Assembly (NCBI RefSeq): GCF_902388705.1
Contig: NZ_CABMQJ010000008.1
Coordinates: forward strand, 1-64,000
Length of the DNA: 64,000 nt
Direction: 5' to 3'
Source of the DNA: an uncultured Alistipes sp.
GTDB lineage: Bacteria; Bacteroidota; Bacteroidia; Bacteroidales; Rikenellaceae
Below are positions 1-9,244 of this stretch, piece by piece. The notes under the pieces are model-generated. The model was given only the letters and a program-made list of their open reading frames with translations. It searched no databases and had not been told where the DNA came from. A program made the translations under genes and the position numbers. Position 1 is the first letter of the stretch; the number at the start of each line of letters is the position of its first letter.

Positions 1-2775
1 GCGTATCTGTCCCTCGTCGTCGGCGTTCTCGAACGCCTTGTGCATCAGGATGCCGAAATTGCGGGGCGAGAGCTCCACTTCGTCCTCCTCCTCGAAATAA
101 CGCTGCGAGGGAAGCCGCAGCCGCAGGTCGGCGCGGGCCGTAGGGTAGTTTTCCAGTACGACGTGTTCCGCCCCGGAGGCCTTTTCCCCGCCGGCTGCGG
201 GCCCCGTGAATTCCCCGAACTCGAACCGTTCGCCCGCCTCGGTGACGGTATGGCGTCCTTCTGTGCCGTCCAGCAGGGCTTTGCCGTCTTCTGTGCGGAT
301 ACTTTGCAGCAGCAGTCCTCCTACGGTTTTGCCGCCCTTTTGCGGGATGAACACGTGCAGCGACTCGGCGGCGCGCGTCAGGGCTACGTATAACAGGTTT
401 ACGTTGTCCACATGCGAGTAGACCAGTTCGCGGTAGTATTCCGCCGAGAAACCCGACTCGGCCATTGTTTTTTTGAATTTCACCGGGAAGCGTCCGACGG
501 CCCCGGCGTCGCCCTGCGCTTCGGCCCAGACGATGTTGGTGACGTTGCCGCCCGACTTGGGGTCGAGCTGCCACGAGCACCAGGGAATCAGCACCACGCG
601 TTTTTCGAGCCCCTTGGCCTTGTGTATGGTGGTGATTTCGACCGTGCGCTCGCTCTCTTCGACGCTCAACGAGCGGTTGCGACCCTGCTCTTCCCACCAG
701 TCGAGGAACAGGGCGATGTCGGCGATTTTGCTGGCGCAGAAACCGATAATCTGCTCGTGGACGGCCTGCAGGTAGGCAGTCTGGAGCTTGTCGTCCTGCA
801 GGTCGTGGCGCATGACGATTCGCTCGAACGCCTCTTCGGGCGACAGGAGCCGGATGGAGCGGAAGAATGTCCGCTCGTCGTCCGACAGCGCGCGATCGAA
901 GCCGCGGCCGAGGTAGTGGTTGTAGACGGCGCGGTTGAGCGAGTCGTCGGGGTTGAGCGACAGGCGCAGCGCAGCGGCTACGAACGAACTTACCGGGGCG
1001 TTGCCTACGATCAGCGCCTCCTGCGTCATCACGTCGAAACGGTAGCGGGGCTCGGTGTTGCGGCGTTTGAAGTCCAGCAGTTCCGACGCGACTTTGGCTC
1101 CGTCGGTCGCCCCGCGCACCAGTATCATGATGTCGCACGGCCGGAATCCCCTGTCCAGCACCTCGCAGATGCGCTCCACGACGGGCGGCTGTTCGGCGAA
1201 GGTCGATACGGAAACATACCCCGGGAGGCCGCTTCGCCGGCGGGGCGTCTGCGCATGTCCGCGGTAGGCATCGCGCAGCGTGTCGCGCAGCTTTGCGGCC
1301 GCAGCCGTGTCCATGTCGCCGCGTGCGGCGGCTTCGTCCAGCGTGTCGTTCAGCGTCCGGTTGTCGGCTTCGACGACGCGGCCGATGATTTTGTTGTTGA
1401 AATCCACCACGGCGGGCAGGCTGCGGTAATTCTCCTGGAGGTTGACCAGTTCGGTGTTCTCCGTGCCCAGCGCCTCCTGTGCCTGCGTGTGGAGGATTTT
1501 CCAGTCGCCGCCCCGCCAGCGGTAAATCGACTGCTTGATGTCGCCCACGATCAGCACCGAAGTCGCCTCGCTCTGCGACATGGCGTTCTGTAGCAGGGGC
1601 AGAAAGTTCTCCCACTCCTTGACCGAGGTGTCCTGGAACTCGTCGATCATGAAGTGCTCGAAACGGTTGCCCACCTTTTCGTAGATGAACGGCGCGTCGT
1701 TGTGGCCGATGAACTCCGAGAGTATGTATTTGGTTTCCGAGAGGAGCATCATGTTCTGCTCGTCGCACATTTGCTGTACTTTGGCGTAGAGGTCCGAGAG
1801 CAGCGCGAAACTGCGGTAGTTTTCGCGCAGCAAATCGCAGGTGTTCCACGCGCGTATGTTCGTGTCGTACAGGTCGCACATTTCGCGCAGCAGGGGCTGC
1901 AGCTGCGGCCGCAGCTTTTGCGACACGCTGCCGGGTTTTCCCCACGCCTCCTCCTTGGTGCAGGCTGCCGCCGCGCGGCTGCCGTAGCGGTCGGGGCTTC
2001 CCCCGGCCACGGCGTAGAAATAAGCCGCGAAGCCCGATCCCTTGTAGGGAAAATCGGCGGCGGAAGCGCCCGCCGACGCGATGATTTCCACGGCCTGGGA
2101 GGCCGCCTCCTGCATCCGTTTTTTCGTCGCCGCGGCGCGCGCCGTGGCCTCTCCGACGATGCGGCCCAACTCCTCGCGCGAGCGCGCCATCGAAAGGGCG
2201 TCCTTGTTCTTCTCCTTGAACAGCTCGCCGCCGAGCGTCAGGATGCCGTCGCGGATGTCCCATTTCTTTCCCTCGTCGATACGCTCCTGCACAAAGTCCG
2301 TGAGCCAGCGCTGCAGGTCGCGGTCGGTCGTGATTTGCTCGATGAGCGTGTCGGCGCTTTTGGTCAGCACCGAGGCCGTTTCGATTTCGACGTTGTAATT
2401 GAGGTCGATGCCCAGCTCCTTGATGAAGGCGCGCAGGATGCGCTGGAAAAAGGTGTCGATTGTCAGTACCGTGAAACGCGAATAGTCGTGCAGGATTTTC
2501 GAGCGGACTTCCTTCGCCCGTTTGCGGACGGTCGCCGCGTCGAGCGACAGCTCGCGGCAGAGGTTTTCGAGGTAGGAGCTCGGCTGCCCCGAAGCCAGCA
2601 GGTGGATTTCTTTCAGGATGCGCGATTTCATCTCCTCGGTCGCCTTGTTGGTGAACGTCACGGCGAGGATGTGGCGGTAGATGCCGGGCTGCTCCACCAC
2701 GTCGCGCACGTATTTGTACGCCAACTGGTAGGTTTTGCCCGATCCGGCACTCGCATTCAGAATTTTCGCTCTCAC
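1..2775 (-). CDS. UvrD/RecB-type helicase-nuclease, AddA-like (3' end cut by window)
   Basis: Superfamily 1 DNA helicase of the AddA/RecB group, expected to unwind and resect double-strand breaks together with an AddB partner. Reading from a GTG start, Walker A (NASAGSGKT) lies at residues 7-15. The Walker B motif (DEFQDTS) is near 378, the VGDIKQSIYRWRGGDW motif near 410, TIHKAKGLE near 710 and LLYVALTRA near 795. About 925 codons are present and no stop is reached, so the C-terminal nuclease domain probably lies outside the window. The GTG at 2775 is preferred because Walker A follows immediately; no ATG lies nearby in frame. It is divergent from the GIN-domain gene and the AddB-like gene, which supports an AddAB-type pair. 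Function is from family knowledge. Confidence 0.88.
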   Translation of the reverse strand, partial: MRAKILNASAGSGKTYQLAYKYVRDVVEQPGIYRHILAVTFTNKATEEMKSRILKEIHLLASGQPSSYLENLCRELSLDAATVRKRAKEVRSKILHDYSRFTVLTIDTFFQRILRAFIKELGIDLNYNVEIETASVLTKSADTLIEQITTDRDLQRWLTDFVQERIDEGKKWDIRDGILTLGGELFKEKNKDALSMARSREELGRIVGEATARAAATKKRMQEAASQAVEIIASAGASAADFPYKGSGFAAYFYAVAGGSPDRYGSRAAAACTKEEAWGKPGSVSQKLRPQLQPLLREMCDLYDTNIRAWNTCDLLRENYRSFALLSDLYAKVQQMCDEQNMMLLSETKYILSEFIGHNDAPFIYEKVGNRFEHFMIDEFQDTSVKEWENFLPLLQNAMSQSEATSVLIVGDIKQSIYRWRGGDWKILHTQAQEALGTENTELVNLQENYRSLPAVVDFNNKIIGRVVEADNRTLNDTLDEAAARGDMDTAAAAKLRDTLRDAYRGHAQTPRRRSGLPGYVSVSTFAEQPPVVERICEVLDRGFRPCDIMILVRGATDGAKVASELLDFKRRNTEPRYRFDVMTQEALIVGNAPVSSFVAAALRLSLNPDDSLNRAVYNHYLGRGFDRALSDDERTFFRSIRLLSPEEAFERIVMRHDLQDDKLQTAYLQAVHEQIIGFCASKIADIALFLDWWEEQGRNRSLSVEESERTVEITTIHKAKGLEKRVVLIPWCSWQLDPKSGGNVTNIVWAEAQGDAGAVGRFPVKFKKTMAESGFSAEYYRELVYSHVDNVNLLYVALTRAAESLHVFIPQKGGKTVGGLLLQSIRTEDGKALLDGTEGRHTVTEAGERFEFGEFTGPAAGGEKASGAEHVVLENYPTARADLRLRLPSQRYFEEEDEVELSPRNFGILMHKAFENADDEGQIR

Positions 2776-2882
2776 TGTCCGAAATGTCGTTTTAGGTAGT
2801 AAAAGTACAAAACAAATCCCGAACGGCAAGCTGGGGTTCGCAATAATTTTGTAATTTAGCCACGTATTAAAACCGACAAAGT

Positions 2883-3593
2883 ATGAAGAAAATGCTTTTG
2901 AGCGCCGTGATGCTGGCTTTTGCCGCATTCGGCTATGCACAGGAGGGAACCGGAGCCGCAGCGGCCACGGAGCGCAACGAATGGCTTCCGACGTTCGAGG
3001 CCGTTGCGGTGGACGCCGACCTCGACATTAAGTTCGCCCGGGTTCCCGACACGCAGGCTCCCAAAATCGTATACGACACCAAAGGCTCCTATACCTCGAA
3101 ATTCCGCGCCGAAGTCCGGGACAAGGTGCTGCGTATCTCCGAAAAGGCCGATTCGCGCCGTCCCGGGCGCACGCAGGTGACGGTCTATTACAATACGCTG
3201 CACAGCGTGGCCCTGTCGGGCGCCACGGCCGTGTTCGAAGGGACATTGGATGCCACGCTGCTCGACCTGACCGTCGGCCGCAAGGCTTCGCTGACGGCGA
3301 GGCTCGACATACAGGATCTCAAGATGGAACTGACCGGGAACAGCGACGCAACGCTTTCGGGCAAAGTTCGTTACCTGTCGTTGTATGCATCGACGGGCAA
3401 GGTCGCCGCTTCGGAGCTGGAGGTGATGTCGGCCGAGGTTAACGCCCAGAGCAAGGCCGATGTGTCGCTGTGGATTACCGACCGTTTCGTGGGCAAGACC
3501 ACGACCAACGCCCGGATTACCTACAAGGGCAATCCCGCGGTCGTGCGCGGCGGTGCGAAATTCATGGGCGGCGAAATCAGCCGCGTGGAATAA
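2883..3593 (+). CDS. Secreted GIN-domain (DUF2807) adhesin-like protein
   Basis: A 236-residue exported protein. Residues 1-19 form a signal peptide (MKKMLLSAVMLAFAAFGYA) with probable cleavage before Q20. The rest reads as the repetitive beta-strand pattern of the putative auto-transporter adhesin head GIN domain: alternating short strands, an early VAVDADLDIKF segment, then successive S/T-rich turns (LSGATAVFEG, LTGNSDATLSGK). Family members are common in Bacteroidetes as periplasmic or surface proteins, but their function is not established. A TAATTTTG box at 2844-2851 is a plausible -7 element. The gene sits 78 bases before the AddB-like gene and may share its transcript; I see no functional link to recombination. 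Confidence 0.85.
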   Translation: MKKMLLSAVMLAFAAFGYAQEGTGAAAATERNEWLPTFEAVAVDADLDIKFARVPDTQAPKIVYDTKGSYTSKFRAEVRDKVLRISEKADSRRPGRTQVTVYYNTLHSVALSGATAVFEGTLDATLLDLTVGRKASLTARLDIQDLKMELTGNSDATLSGKVRYLSLYASTGKVAASELEVMSAEVNAQSKADVSLWITDRFVGKTTTNARITYKGNPAVVRGGAKFMGGEISRVE

Positions 3594-3671
3594 TATCTTC
3601 AAGGGGCTGCGCATTTTCCCGGCCGGCGGTTCCGGCCGACTGGATGCGTAAAGCCCTGTCTTAACACAGCT

Positions 3672-6554
3672 ATGAAAGGATTTCTGGAGGAGGTCGCGGC
3701 GGATTTGTACGCCCGTTACGGTGAGGGATTGTCCGAACGGGCGATACTCTTTCCGTCGCGCCGTGCCCGGCTGTTTTTCGTTGACGCCCTGACGCGCATC
3801 GCCGGGAGGCCGATGTGGCAGCCTGAATGGGTGACGATCGACGACCTGATGACCGAAATCTCGGGCCTCCGTGTGGGCGACCGCGTGCGGCTCATCACCG
3901 AACTCTACAAAGTCTACTCGCAATACCACGACGAGCCGTTCGACAAGTTCTACTTCTGGGGCGACATGCTTCTGACGGACTTCGATACGATTGACAAATA
4001 CCTGATTGATGCGCAGATGCTGTTTCGCAACATCTCGGAAATCAAGGAGATCGAAGCCGATATTTCCTACCTGACGCCCGCACAGTTGCGCATACTTTCG
4101 TTCTGGTCGTCGCTGGGCGAGGAGGCCGACCTCTCGGAGGAGAAACGCCGTTTTTTGGCGATTTGGAAAACCCTCGGCCCCGTTTACCGCCGGTTCCGCG
4201 AGCGGCTCACTGCGCTCGGCATCGCTTACAACGGCATGGTGCAGCGCGCCGCCGCCGACCGTATCCGCGAGGGCGGTTTTTCGTTTCCCGCGCCGCGGCA
4301 GTATGTCGTGGCGGGTTTCAACGCCCTGTCGGAGTGCGAAAAACGTCTTTTCGGGTTTCTGGCGACGGCTGCCCAAACCGATTTCTACTGGGATTACGAC
4401 ACCTATTACAAGGACAACCCCGAGCAGGAAGCCGGCATGTTCGTGCGTTCGAACGTGGCGCAGTTTCCGCCACGCGCGGAACTTTCGCACGACAATATGC
4501 TGGGCAGCAAGGAGATGACTTCGGTGGCCGCGGTGTCGAACGCCGTGCAGTGCAAGTACGCGGCCTCGCTTCTCGCCGATCTGGCGCGCCGCCGCAGGGC
4601 GGAAGACCCCGAAGTCGCTTCGGGCGCGAAGCCGGCGCTGGGCAAGGAAACCGCTGTGGTGCTCACCGACGAGAACCTGCTGCTGCCGCTGCTGTACGCC
4701 CTGCCGGCCGACATCGGGCGCGTGAACGTCACGATGGGCTTTCCCCTGCGGCAAAGCCTGGCCTACACGTTCGTCGAGCGCCTTGTGGAGTTGCAGAGCC
4801 ACCGTCGTAAAAAGGGCGGCGGCTGTACGTTCTACCATGCCGACGTAGCGGGTATCCTTGCCCACCCGTATGTCGCCGAATGCGACGCCGTGCTGACGCG
4901 CACGATGCACGAGGAGATCGTTCGCGACCGCCGTATCTCGGTCGATGCCGCATGGCTCGGACAGAACGGACTGCTCCGGCGGATTTTTGCCCCCGCCGCC
5001 ACGTGGCGCGAGCTGTCCGATTACATGCTGGACGTGATTGCCGCTGTGGCCCGGCAGCCCTACGCGGGCGACGATGCGCGGCAGCGGGTCGAGTTTCTCG
5101 CCGTTATCTCCGAGCAAATCACCAAATTGCGCAACTCGCTCGACGAGTGCGACATCGAACTTACGACGGAGGTTTACACCTCGCTCCTGCGCCGCCATTT
5201 GCAGACGCTGCGGATTCCGTTCGAGGGCGAGCCGCTGGAGGGAATCCAGATTATGGGTATCCTCGAAACCCGTAACCTCGATTTCGAGCATGTCGTCATC
5301 CTCTCGATGAACGACGACAATTTCCCCGGCAACCGCGTTGCACAGGCTTCGTTCATTCCCTACAACCTGCGTGCGGCCTACGAACTGCCCACTCCCGAGC
5401 ACCACGAGGGCGTTTACGCCTACTATTTCTACCGGCTCATCCAGCGTGCGAAAACCGTGCACATGCTCTATTGCTCGCATGCCGACGACAAATCGACGGG
5501 CGAGCCGAGCCGCTATATCTACCAGCTCGACTACGAAAGCGGTTTCGACGTACGCAAGGTCGAGGTGGGGGTGGATGTCAACCTGGCCGAAACGGCGCCG
5601 ATCGAGGTGGCGAAAGACGAAGCCGTGATGAAACGGCTGGAACGTTTCGTCGATGCCGAAAGTCCTGCGACGCTTTCGCCGACGGCCTTTTTCCGCTACG
5701 TGGCCTGTCCGCTGCGCTTCTACTTCCACTCCGTCGCGCGGCTGGAGGCCGACGACGAGATTTCGGAGGAGGTCGACGCCCCGATGTTCGGTACGATTCT
5801 CCACGCCGCCGTGCAGCGGATTTATGCCCGCATCGTGGGGGAGGAGCGTCCCGGCGAAACCCTGCGGGCCCTGATTCGTACGGGCGGGGTGGCCGAAGCC
5901 GTCGAGGCGGCCATCAACGAAAACTACCTGCAGGACGAACATGCCTCGGCCGAGGATTATACGGGCAACCTGCTGCTGGTGAAAGACATCGTCACGCGCT
6001 ACCTGCGGGGCGGGGTGATGCCCTATGATGCCGCGCACGACGCTTTCGTTGTGTCGGGATTGGAGGAGCCGGTGGCCTACCCGTTCCGGTTCGATGCCGG
6101 AGGGCGGGTCTTGGAGATTAAGTTCGCCGGCATCGCCGACCGTATCGACACGCTGGACGACGGGACGCTGCGGGTCGTGGATTACAAGACCGGCGCTCCG
6201 CACCTCGAATTCGACGGTGTAGAGAGCCTCTTTACGGGTACGGGCAAACAGCGTCTTTCGAATATCCTGCAAACGCTGCTCTACTCGATGATGCTGTACC
6301 ACACGCGCGGTCGCGACGTGGAACCGGCGCTCTACTATGTCCGCAACATGAACCGTCCCGACTATTCGCCCCGGCTCGCCGACAAACAGCTGGGCGTGTG
6401 CGGGGGCCGCTATACGCTCTACCGCGAACGGTTCGAGGAGTTGCTGCGCACGCAGCTCGCCGGGCTTTACGACCCTGCGGAGCCGTTTCGGCAGTGCGAG
6501 GACGCCGACACCTGCAAATACTGCGACTTCAATATAATATGCAAACGGGCGTAA
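3672..6554 (+). CDS. PD-(D/E)XK nuclease, AddB-like
   Basis: A 960-residue protein built like AddB: an inactive helicase-like N-terminal two thirds (early AILFPSRRARLFFVDAL in place of a Walker A motif) and a C-terminal RecB-family nuclease. The nuclease core reads EIKFAGIADRID, then LRVVDYKTG, at about residues 815-840. Four cysteines match the AddB/Cas4 iron-sulphur arrangement: one in CPLRFYF near 678 and the CxxCx5C set at the extreme C-terminus (CKYCDFNIIC). The expected role is the second nuclease subunit of a double-strand-break resection complex with the divergent AddA-like helicase. The ATG at 3672 gives full length. The next gene begins 4 bases after the stop. Confidence 0.85.
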   Translation: MKGFLEEVAADLYARYGEGLSERAILFPSRRARLFFVDALTRIAGRPMWQPEWVTIDDLMTEISGLRVGDRVRLITELYKVYSQYHDEPFDKFYFWGDMLLTDFDTIDKYLIDAQMLFRNISEIKEIEADISYLTPAQLRILSFWSSLGEEADLSEEKRRFLAIWKTLGPVYRRFRERLTALGIAYNGMVQRAAADRIREGGFSFPAPRQYVVAGFNALSECEKRLFGFLATAAQTDFYWDYDTYYKDNPEQEAGMFVRSNVAQFPPRAELSHDNMLGSKEMTSVAAVSNAVQCKYAASLLADLARRRRAEDPEVASGAKPALGKETAVVLTDENLLLPLLYALPADIGRVNVTMGFPLRQSLAYTFVERLVELQSHRRKKGGGCTFYHADVAGILAHPYVAECDAVLTRTMHEEIVRDRRISVDAAWLGQNGLLRRIFAPAATWRELSDYMLDVIAAVARQPYAGDDARQRVEFLAVISEQITKLRNSLDECDIELTTEVYTSLLRRHLQTLRIPFEGEPLEGIQIMGILETRNLDFEHVVILSMNDDNFPGNRVAQASFIPYNLRAAYELPTPEHHEGVYAYYFYRLIQRAKTVHMLYCSHADDKSTGEPSRYIYQLDYESGFDVRKVEVGVDVNLAETAPIEVAKDEAVMKRLERFVDAESPATLSPTAFFRYVACPLRFYFHSVARLEADDEISEEVDAPMFGTILHAAVQRIYARIVGEERPGETLRALIRTGGVAEAVEAAINENYLQDEHASAEDYTGNLLLVKDIVTRYLRGGVMPYDAAHDAFVVSGLEEPVAYPFRFDAGGRVLEIKFAGIADRIDTLDDGTLRVVDYKTGAPHLEFDGVESLFTGTGKQRLSNILQTLLYSMMLYHTRGRDVEPALYYVRNMNRPDYSPRLADKQLGVCGGRYTLYRERFEELLRTQLAGLYDPAEPFRQCEDADTCKYCDFNIICKRA

Positions 6555-6558
6555 GGAT

Positions 6559-7128
6559 ATGAAAACCGAAAAGGAGAAGATGCTGGCGGGTGAAATCTAT
6601 GATTGTTCCGCGCCCGAATTGTGGGAGCGCTGGCATCTGGCAAAACGGCTGCAGTGGGAATACAACAATACACCCTCCGATGATGCCGGGCGGTTGTCGG
6701 GGCTGCTGGACCGGCTTCTCGGATCGCGTGGCGAGCATGTCTGGATTTCCGCGCCGTTCCTGGTGGATTACGGTGAAAATATCCATCTGGGCCATCATGT
6801 CGAAATCAATATGGATTGTGTTTTTCTGGATTGCAACCGGATAACAATCGGCGATTATACGGGTATAGGGCCGGGTGTGCACATCTATACCGTTTTTCAT
6901 CCGACAGACCCCGGGGAGCGCAGGTCGGCGAACGGCCCATTCTGGAATTCGGCAGCCCTGCCTGTTACGATTGGTAATAACGTTTGGGTTGGTGGCCGGA
7001 GCGTAATTCTTCCCGGTGTGACCATCGGCGACGGAACGACTATCGGCGCCGGAAGTGTCGTAACACGCTCGATTCCCGCGCGTGTCGTTGCCGCGGGCAA
7101 CCCCTGTCGGGTTATTCGGCATCTGTAA
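6559..7128 (+). CDS. Maltose/galactoside O-acetyltransferase family (LacA/NodL type)
   Basis: A 189-residue left-handed beta-helix acetyltransferase. The N-terminal maltose-acetyltransferase helical domain (MLAGEIYDCSAPEL) is followed by hexapeptide repeats from about residue 60 to 180 (ITIGDYTGIGPG, VTIGNNVWVGG, VTIGDGTTIGAGSVV). The likely catalytic His is H114 in YTVFHPTD. Family members transfer acetyl from acetyl-CoA to sugars; the actual acceptor cannot be read from sequence. It starts 4 bases after the AddB-like gene, so it is co-transcribed, but the pairing does not suggest a shared function. Its stop codon abuts the stop of the opposite-strand HAD gene. Confidence 0.88.
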   Translation: MKTEKEKMLAGEIYDCSAPELWERWHLAKRLQWEYNNTPSDDAGRLSGLLDRLLGSRGEHVWISAPFLVDYGENIHLGHHVEINMDCVFLDCNRITIGDYTGIGPGVHIYTVFHPTDPGERRSANGPFWNSAALPVTIGNNVWVGGRSVILPGVTIGDGTTIGAGSVVTRSIPARVVAAGNPCRVIRHL

Positions 7129-7857
7129 TCAAAGCGTCACTTTGAAATAGCCCGCTCCGCTGCGGCGGGCCGCTTCGAGTCCGATTTCGGAATCTTCGAA
7201 GATGAGGGTTTCGCGCGGCGTGCAGCCCTCGCGGCGCATGGCTTCCAGGAAGCAGTCCGGTGCCGGCTTGCTGTGTGCGACGTCGGCGCCCGAGAGGATG
7301 CCGTCCACGGCGCCGTTCGGCCCCTCGTCCGGCGCAGGTTTCGTCGCCGTATCCGGGATTGCCGCATCCCATCCCGCTGCATCGCTGCCCGTAATACTTG
7401 CATCGGCCGTACCTGTGCAGGCCTTACCCGTACCTTTCCCGACAGCCTCGGCCGGAGCGGTTTCCCGGCTCCGTCGCCCCGCTACCGAGATGCCCAGATG
7501 GCGCATGGCGTTGTCGATATTGGCGCGGCTGCCCGTCGAAACGATCCATACGCGTCCGCCCTGTGCGCGGAACTGCCGGCAGAACTCCCACAGCGGGCGG
7601 TTGAGCCGCACGGTGTCGAAAAACGTGGGGTAGAGCGCGATTTTGCGCAGCCGCAGCCGCTCGCGCTCTGCCGGGTCGGCAATGCCGAAGTGTGTCAGGA
7701 ACTCGTCGCACCGCATGCCGAAATACTTTGCCGCATACTCCTCCTCGGTGAGCGCGTATCCGGCTTCGCGCAGCGTTGCGACGTAGGCCAGCGTGTTGGC
7801 CCGGCGCGTGTCGGCCAGCGTGCCGTCGAAATCGAGCAGGATGAGGCGGATTTGCAT
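7129..7857 (-). CDS. HAD-superfamily phosphatase with a low-complexity insertion
   Basis: A 242-residue HAD hydrolase of the beta-phosphoglucomutase/phosphoglycolate phosphatase type. Motif I is D9-F-D11-GTLADT, motif II is WIVSTGS near 104-110, motif III is SKPAPD (K197) and motif IV is IFEDSEIGLEAA (E221, D222). Between motifs II and III there is an extra stretch of about 55 residues (126-183) rich in Gly, Ala, Thr and Pro that normal relatives lack; a typical relative runs directly from LGIS to VDGILSG. The substrate is unknown. It is the last gene of a tight four-gene group, 6 bases after the YjbR gene. Confidence 0.85.
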   Translation of the reverse strand: MQIRLILLDFDGTLADTRRANTLAYVATLREAGYALTEEEYAAKYFGMRCDEFLTHFGIADPAERERLRLRKIALYPTFFDTVRLNRPLWEFCRQFRAQGGRVWIVSTGSRANIDNAMRHLGISVAGRRSRETAPAEAVGKGTGKACTGTADASITGSDAAGWDAAIPDTATKPAPDEGPNGAVDGILSGADVAHSKPAPDCFLEAMRREGCTPRETLIFEDSEIGLEAARRSGAGYFKVTL

Positions 7858-7863
7858 GACGGG

Positions 7864-8280
7864 TTATTTTTTTGCGGCCAGTTCGTAGCTGCGGGCGATC
7901 AGTGGGGCGATTTCCCCGAAGGGTACGCTCCCGTCCAGCCGCACGGTGAGCCACGTGCGTTTGTTCATGTGGTAACCGGGGAAGTAATGTTCGAAGTCCA
8001 GCAGCCGCGCCATGGTTTCCGCATCGGCCCGGATGTCGAGTATCTCCATCCGCTCGGCTTCCGGGAAACCGAGTTTATCGGCTCCTATCGTCAATATTGC
8101 GGCATACCACCTGGCGTTGTCCCGCCTGCGGAAAACGGCGTAATCGGGAAATTTCTCCCACAGGAATTCCGGTTCGTCGCCCCATGTGGCGCGTATATGG
8201 CGGATTGTGCGGAGCGTTGTTTCGCTGCGGAAAATTTCTTCGCGTGCGAAGCCGAAATCCTCTTTCCAATCGTTTGCCAT
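7864..8280 (-). CDS. MmcQ/YjbR family protein
   Basis: A 138-residue protein matching the MmcQ/YjbR (CyaY-like fold) family. It shows the pattern of a central KLGFPEAERMEILDIRAD segment, a PGYHMNKRTWLTVRLDG segment and a C-terminal helix ending LIARSYELAAKK. The family is often described as DNA-binding, but its cellular role is unsettled. It lies 12 bases after the second M23 peptidase gene and 6 bases before the HAD gene in the same direction, so it is probably transcribed with them. Confidence 0.85.
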   Translation of the reverse strand: MANDWKEDFGFAREEIFRSETTLRTIRHIRATWGDEPEFLWEKFPDYAVFRRRDNARWYAAILTIGADKLGFPEAERMEILDIRADAETMARLLDFEHYFPGYHMNKRTWLTVRLDGSVPFGEIAPLIARSYELAAKK

Positions 8281-8292
8281 GCCCTTGTGTTT

Positions 8293-9243
8293 TTAATCGA
8301 ACGACTGCATGCCCGACTGTGCGATGCGCATCAGCCGCTGGTATTCGGTGGGCGACAGTTCCATGAAGAAGTAATGAATCGGGTCTACGCGCATGCCGTT
8401 GTAGCGCACCTCGTAGTGGAGGTGGGGCGCCAGCGAGAGGCCCGTGTCGCCCGAGAGTGCGATGATGTCGCCCCGGCGCACCTGCTGGCCCTTGCGGACA
8501 TTGATTTTCGACAGGTGGCTGTACGAGGTTTCGTAGCCGTTGCCGTGGTCGATTACCACGGTCTGTCCCGAAGTGGAGTTGCGCAGCGCCACGTCGCGCA
8601 CCACGCCGTCGGCCGTGGCGAAGACGCGCGATCCCTCGGGAATGGTGTAATCCACGCCCTGGTGCGATTGCAGCGTCTTGTAGAACGGGTGGATACGCAT
8701 GCCGTACGAAGCCGTAAGCAGTGTCAGCTGTTTGTTTATCACGGGCTGGATCGACGGGATGTTGTCGCACCTGCGGCCTGCCGAGTCGATGCGTGCCTGC
8801 AGGTCGAGGTAGGTGTCGTTCAGTTCGTCGAGCCGCCGCTCCATTTCGGCGACGCGTTCGCGCAACTCGAGTTTGAGGCGGCGCGACGAGCGGTTGAAGA
8901 TATTTTCGTAGGTCGTGGCCTGCTTGCGTTCGTACTCCGAATCGAAATCGTACGGGTCGGACTCGAAGAGGATGCGGAAGACGTTGCGGTCGCGCTCCGA
9001 GAGGTTGCGGAGTACCGTGGAGAGCGAGTCGTAACGTTGCGTAAGGGCCGTATATTCCTTGTTCAGGCGGTCTGTCGAATGTTTGAGCTCGTACTCCACG
9101 GGCGTGTCGAAGAAGAGCGAGAAGCCGAGGTAGTAAAGCACGGCGACACCGCTCCATACGAAGAAGTGCACCGTTATGCGTATGATGTTCTGTTTGCGGC
9201 GCTTACGCCTGCGGAGCCGCTCCAGATCCTTTTTTCCTGCCAT
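8293..9243 (-). CDS. Membrane-anchored M23 (LytM) metallopeptidase, second paralogue
   Basis: A 316-residue peptidoglycan endopeptidase-type protein. A very basic N-terminus (KKDLERLRRRKRRKQ) precedes one membrane segment at about residues 22-45, then a charged, probably coiled-coil region (80-170). The C-terminal LytM domain keeps the zinc ligands: H..D in HQGVDYTIPEGSRV near 194 and HLHYEV near 275. Such proteins cleave peptide cross-links or act as hydrolase regulators in the periplasm. It begins 1 base after the related upstream gene, and the two share order of domains and C-terminal motifs, so they look like a tandem duplication. Confidence 0.9.
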   Translation of the reverse strand: MAGKKDLERLRRRKRRKQNIIRITVHFFVWSGVAVLYYLGFSLFFDTPVEYELKHSTDRLNKEYTALTQRYDSLSTVLRNLSERDRNVFRILFESDPYDFDSEYERKQATTYENIFNRSSRRLKLELRERVAEMERRLDELNDTYLDLQARIDSAGRRCDNIPSIQPVINKQLTLLTASYGMRIHPFYKTLQSHQGVDYTIPEGSRVFATADGVVRDVALRNSTSGQTVVIDHGNGYETSYSHLSKINVRKGQQVRRGDIIALSGDTGLSLAPHLHYEVRYNGMRVDPIHYFFMELSPTEYQRLMRIAQSGMQSFD

Positions 9244-9244
9244 C

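Noticed and set aside
2856..6302. A 1148-codon open frame on the minus strand opposite the AddB-like gene
   Set aside because: It is rich in His, Arg and Val with no domain pattern, and mirrors a gene with clear nuclease motifs. High GC with biased third positions leaves the opposite strand open.
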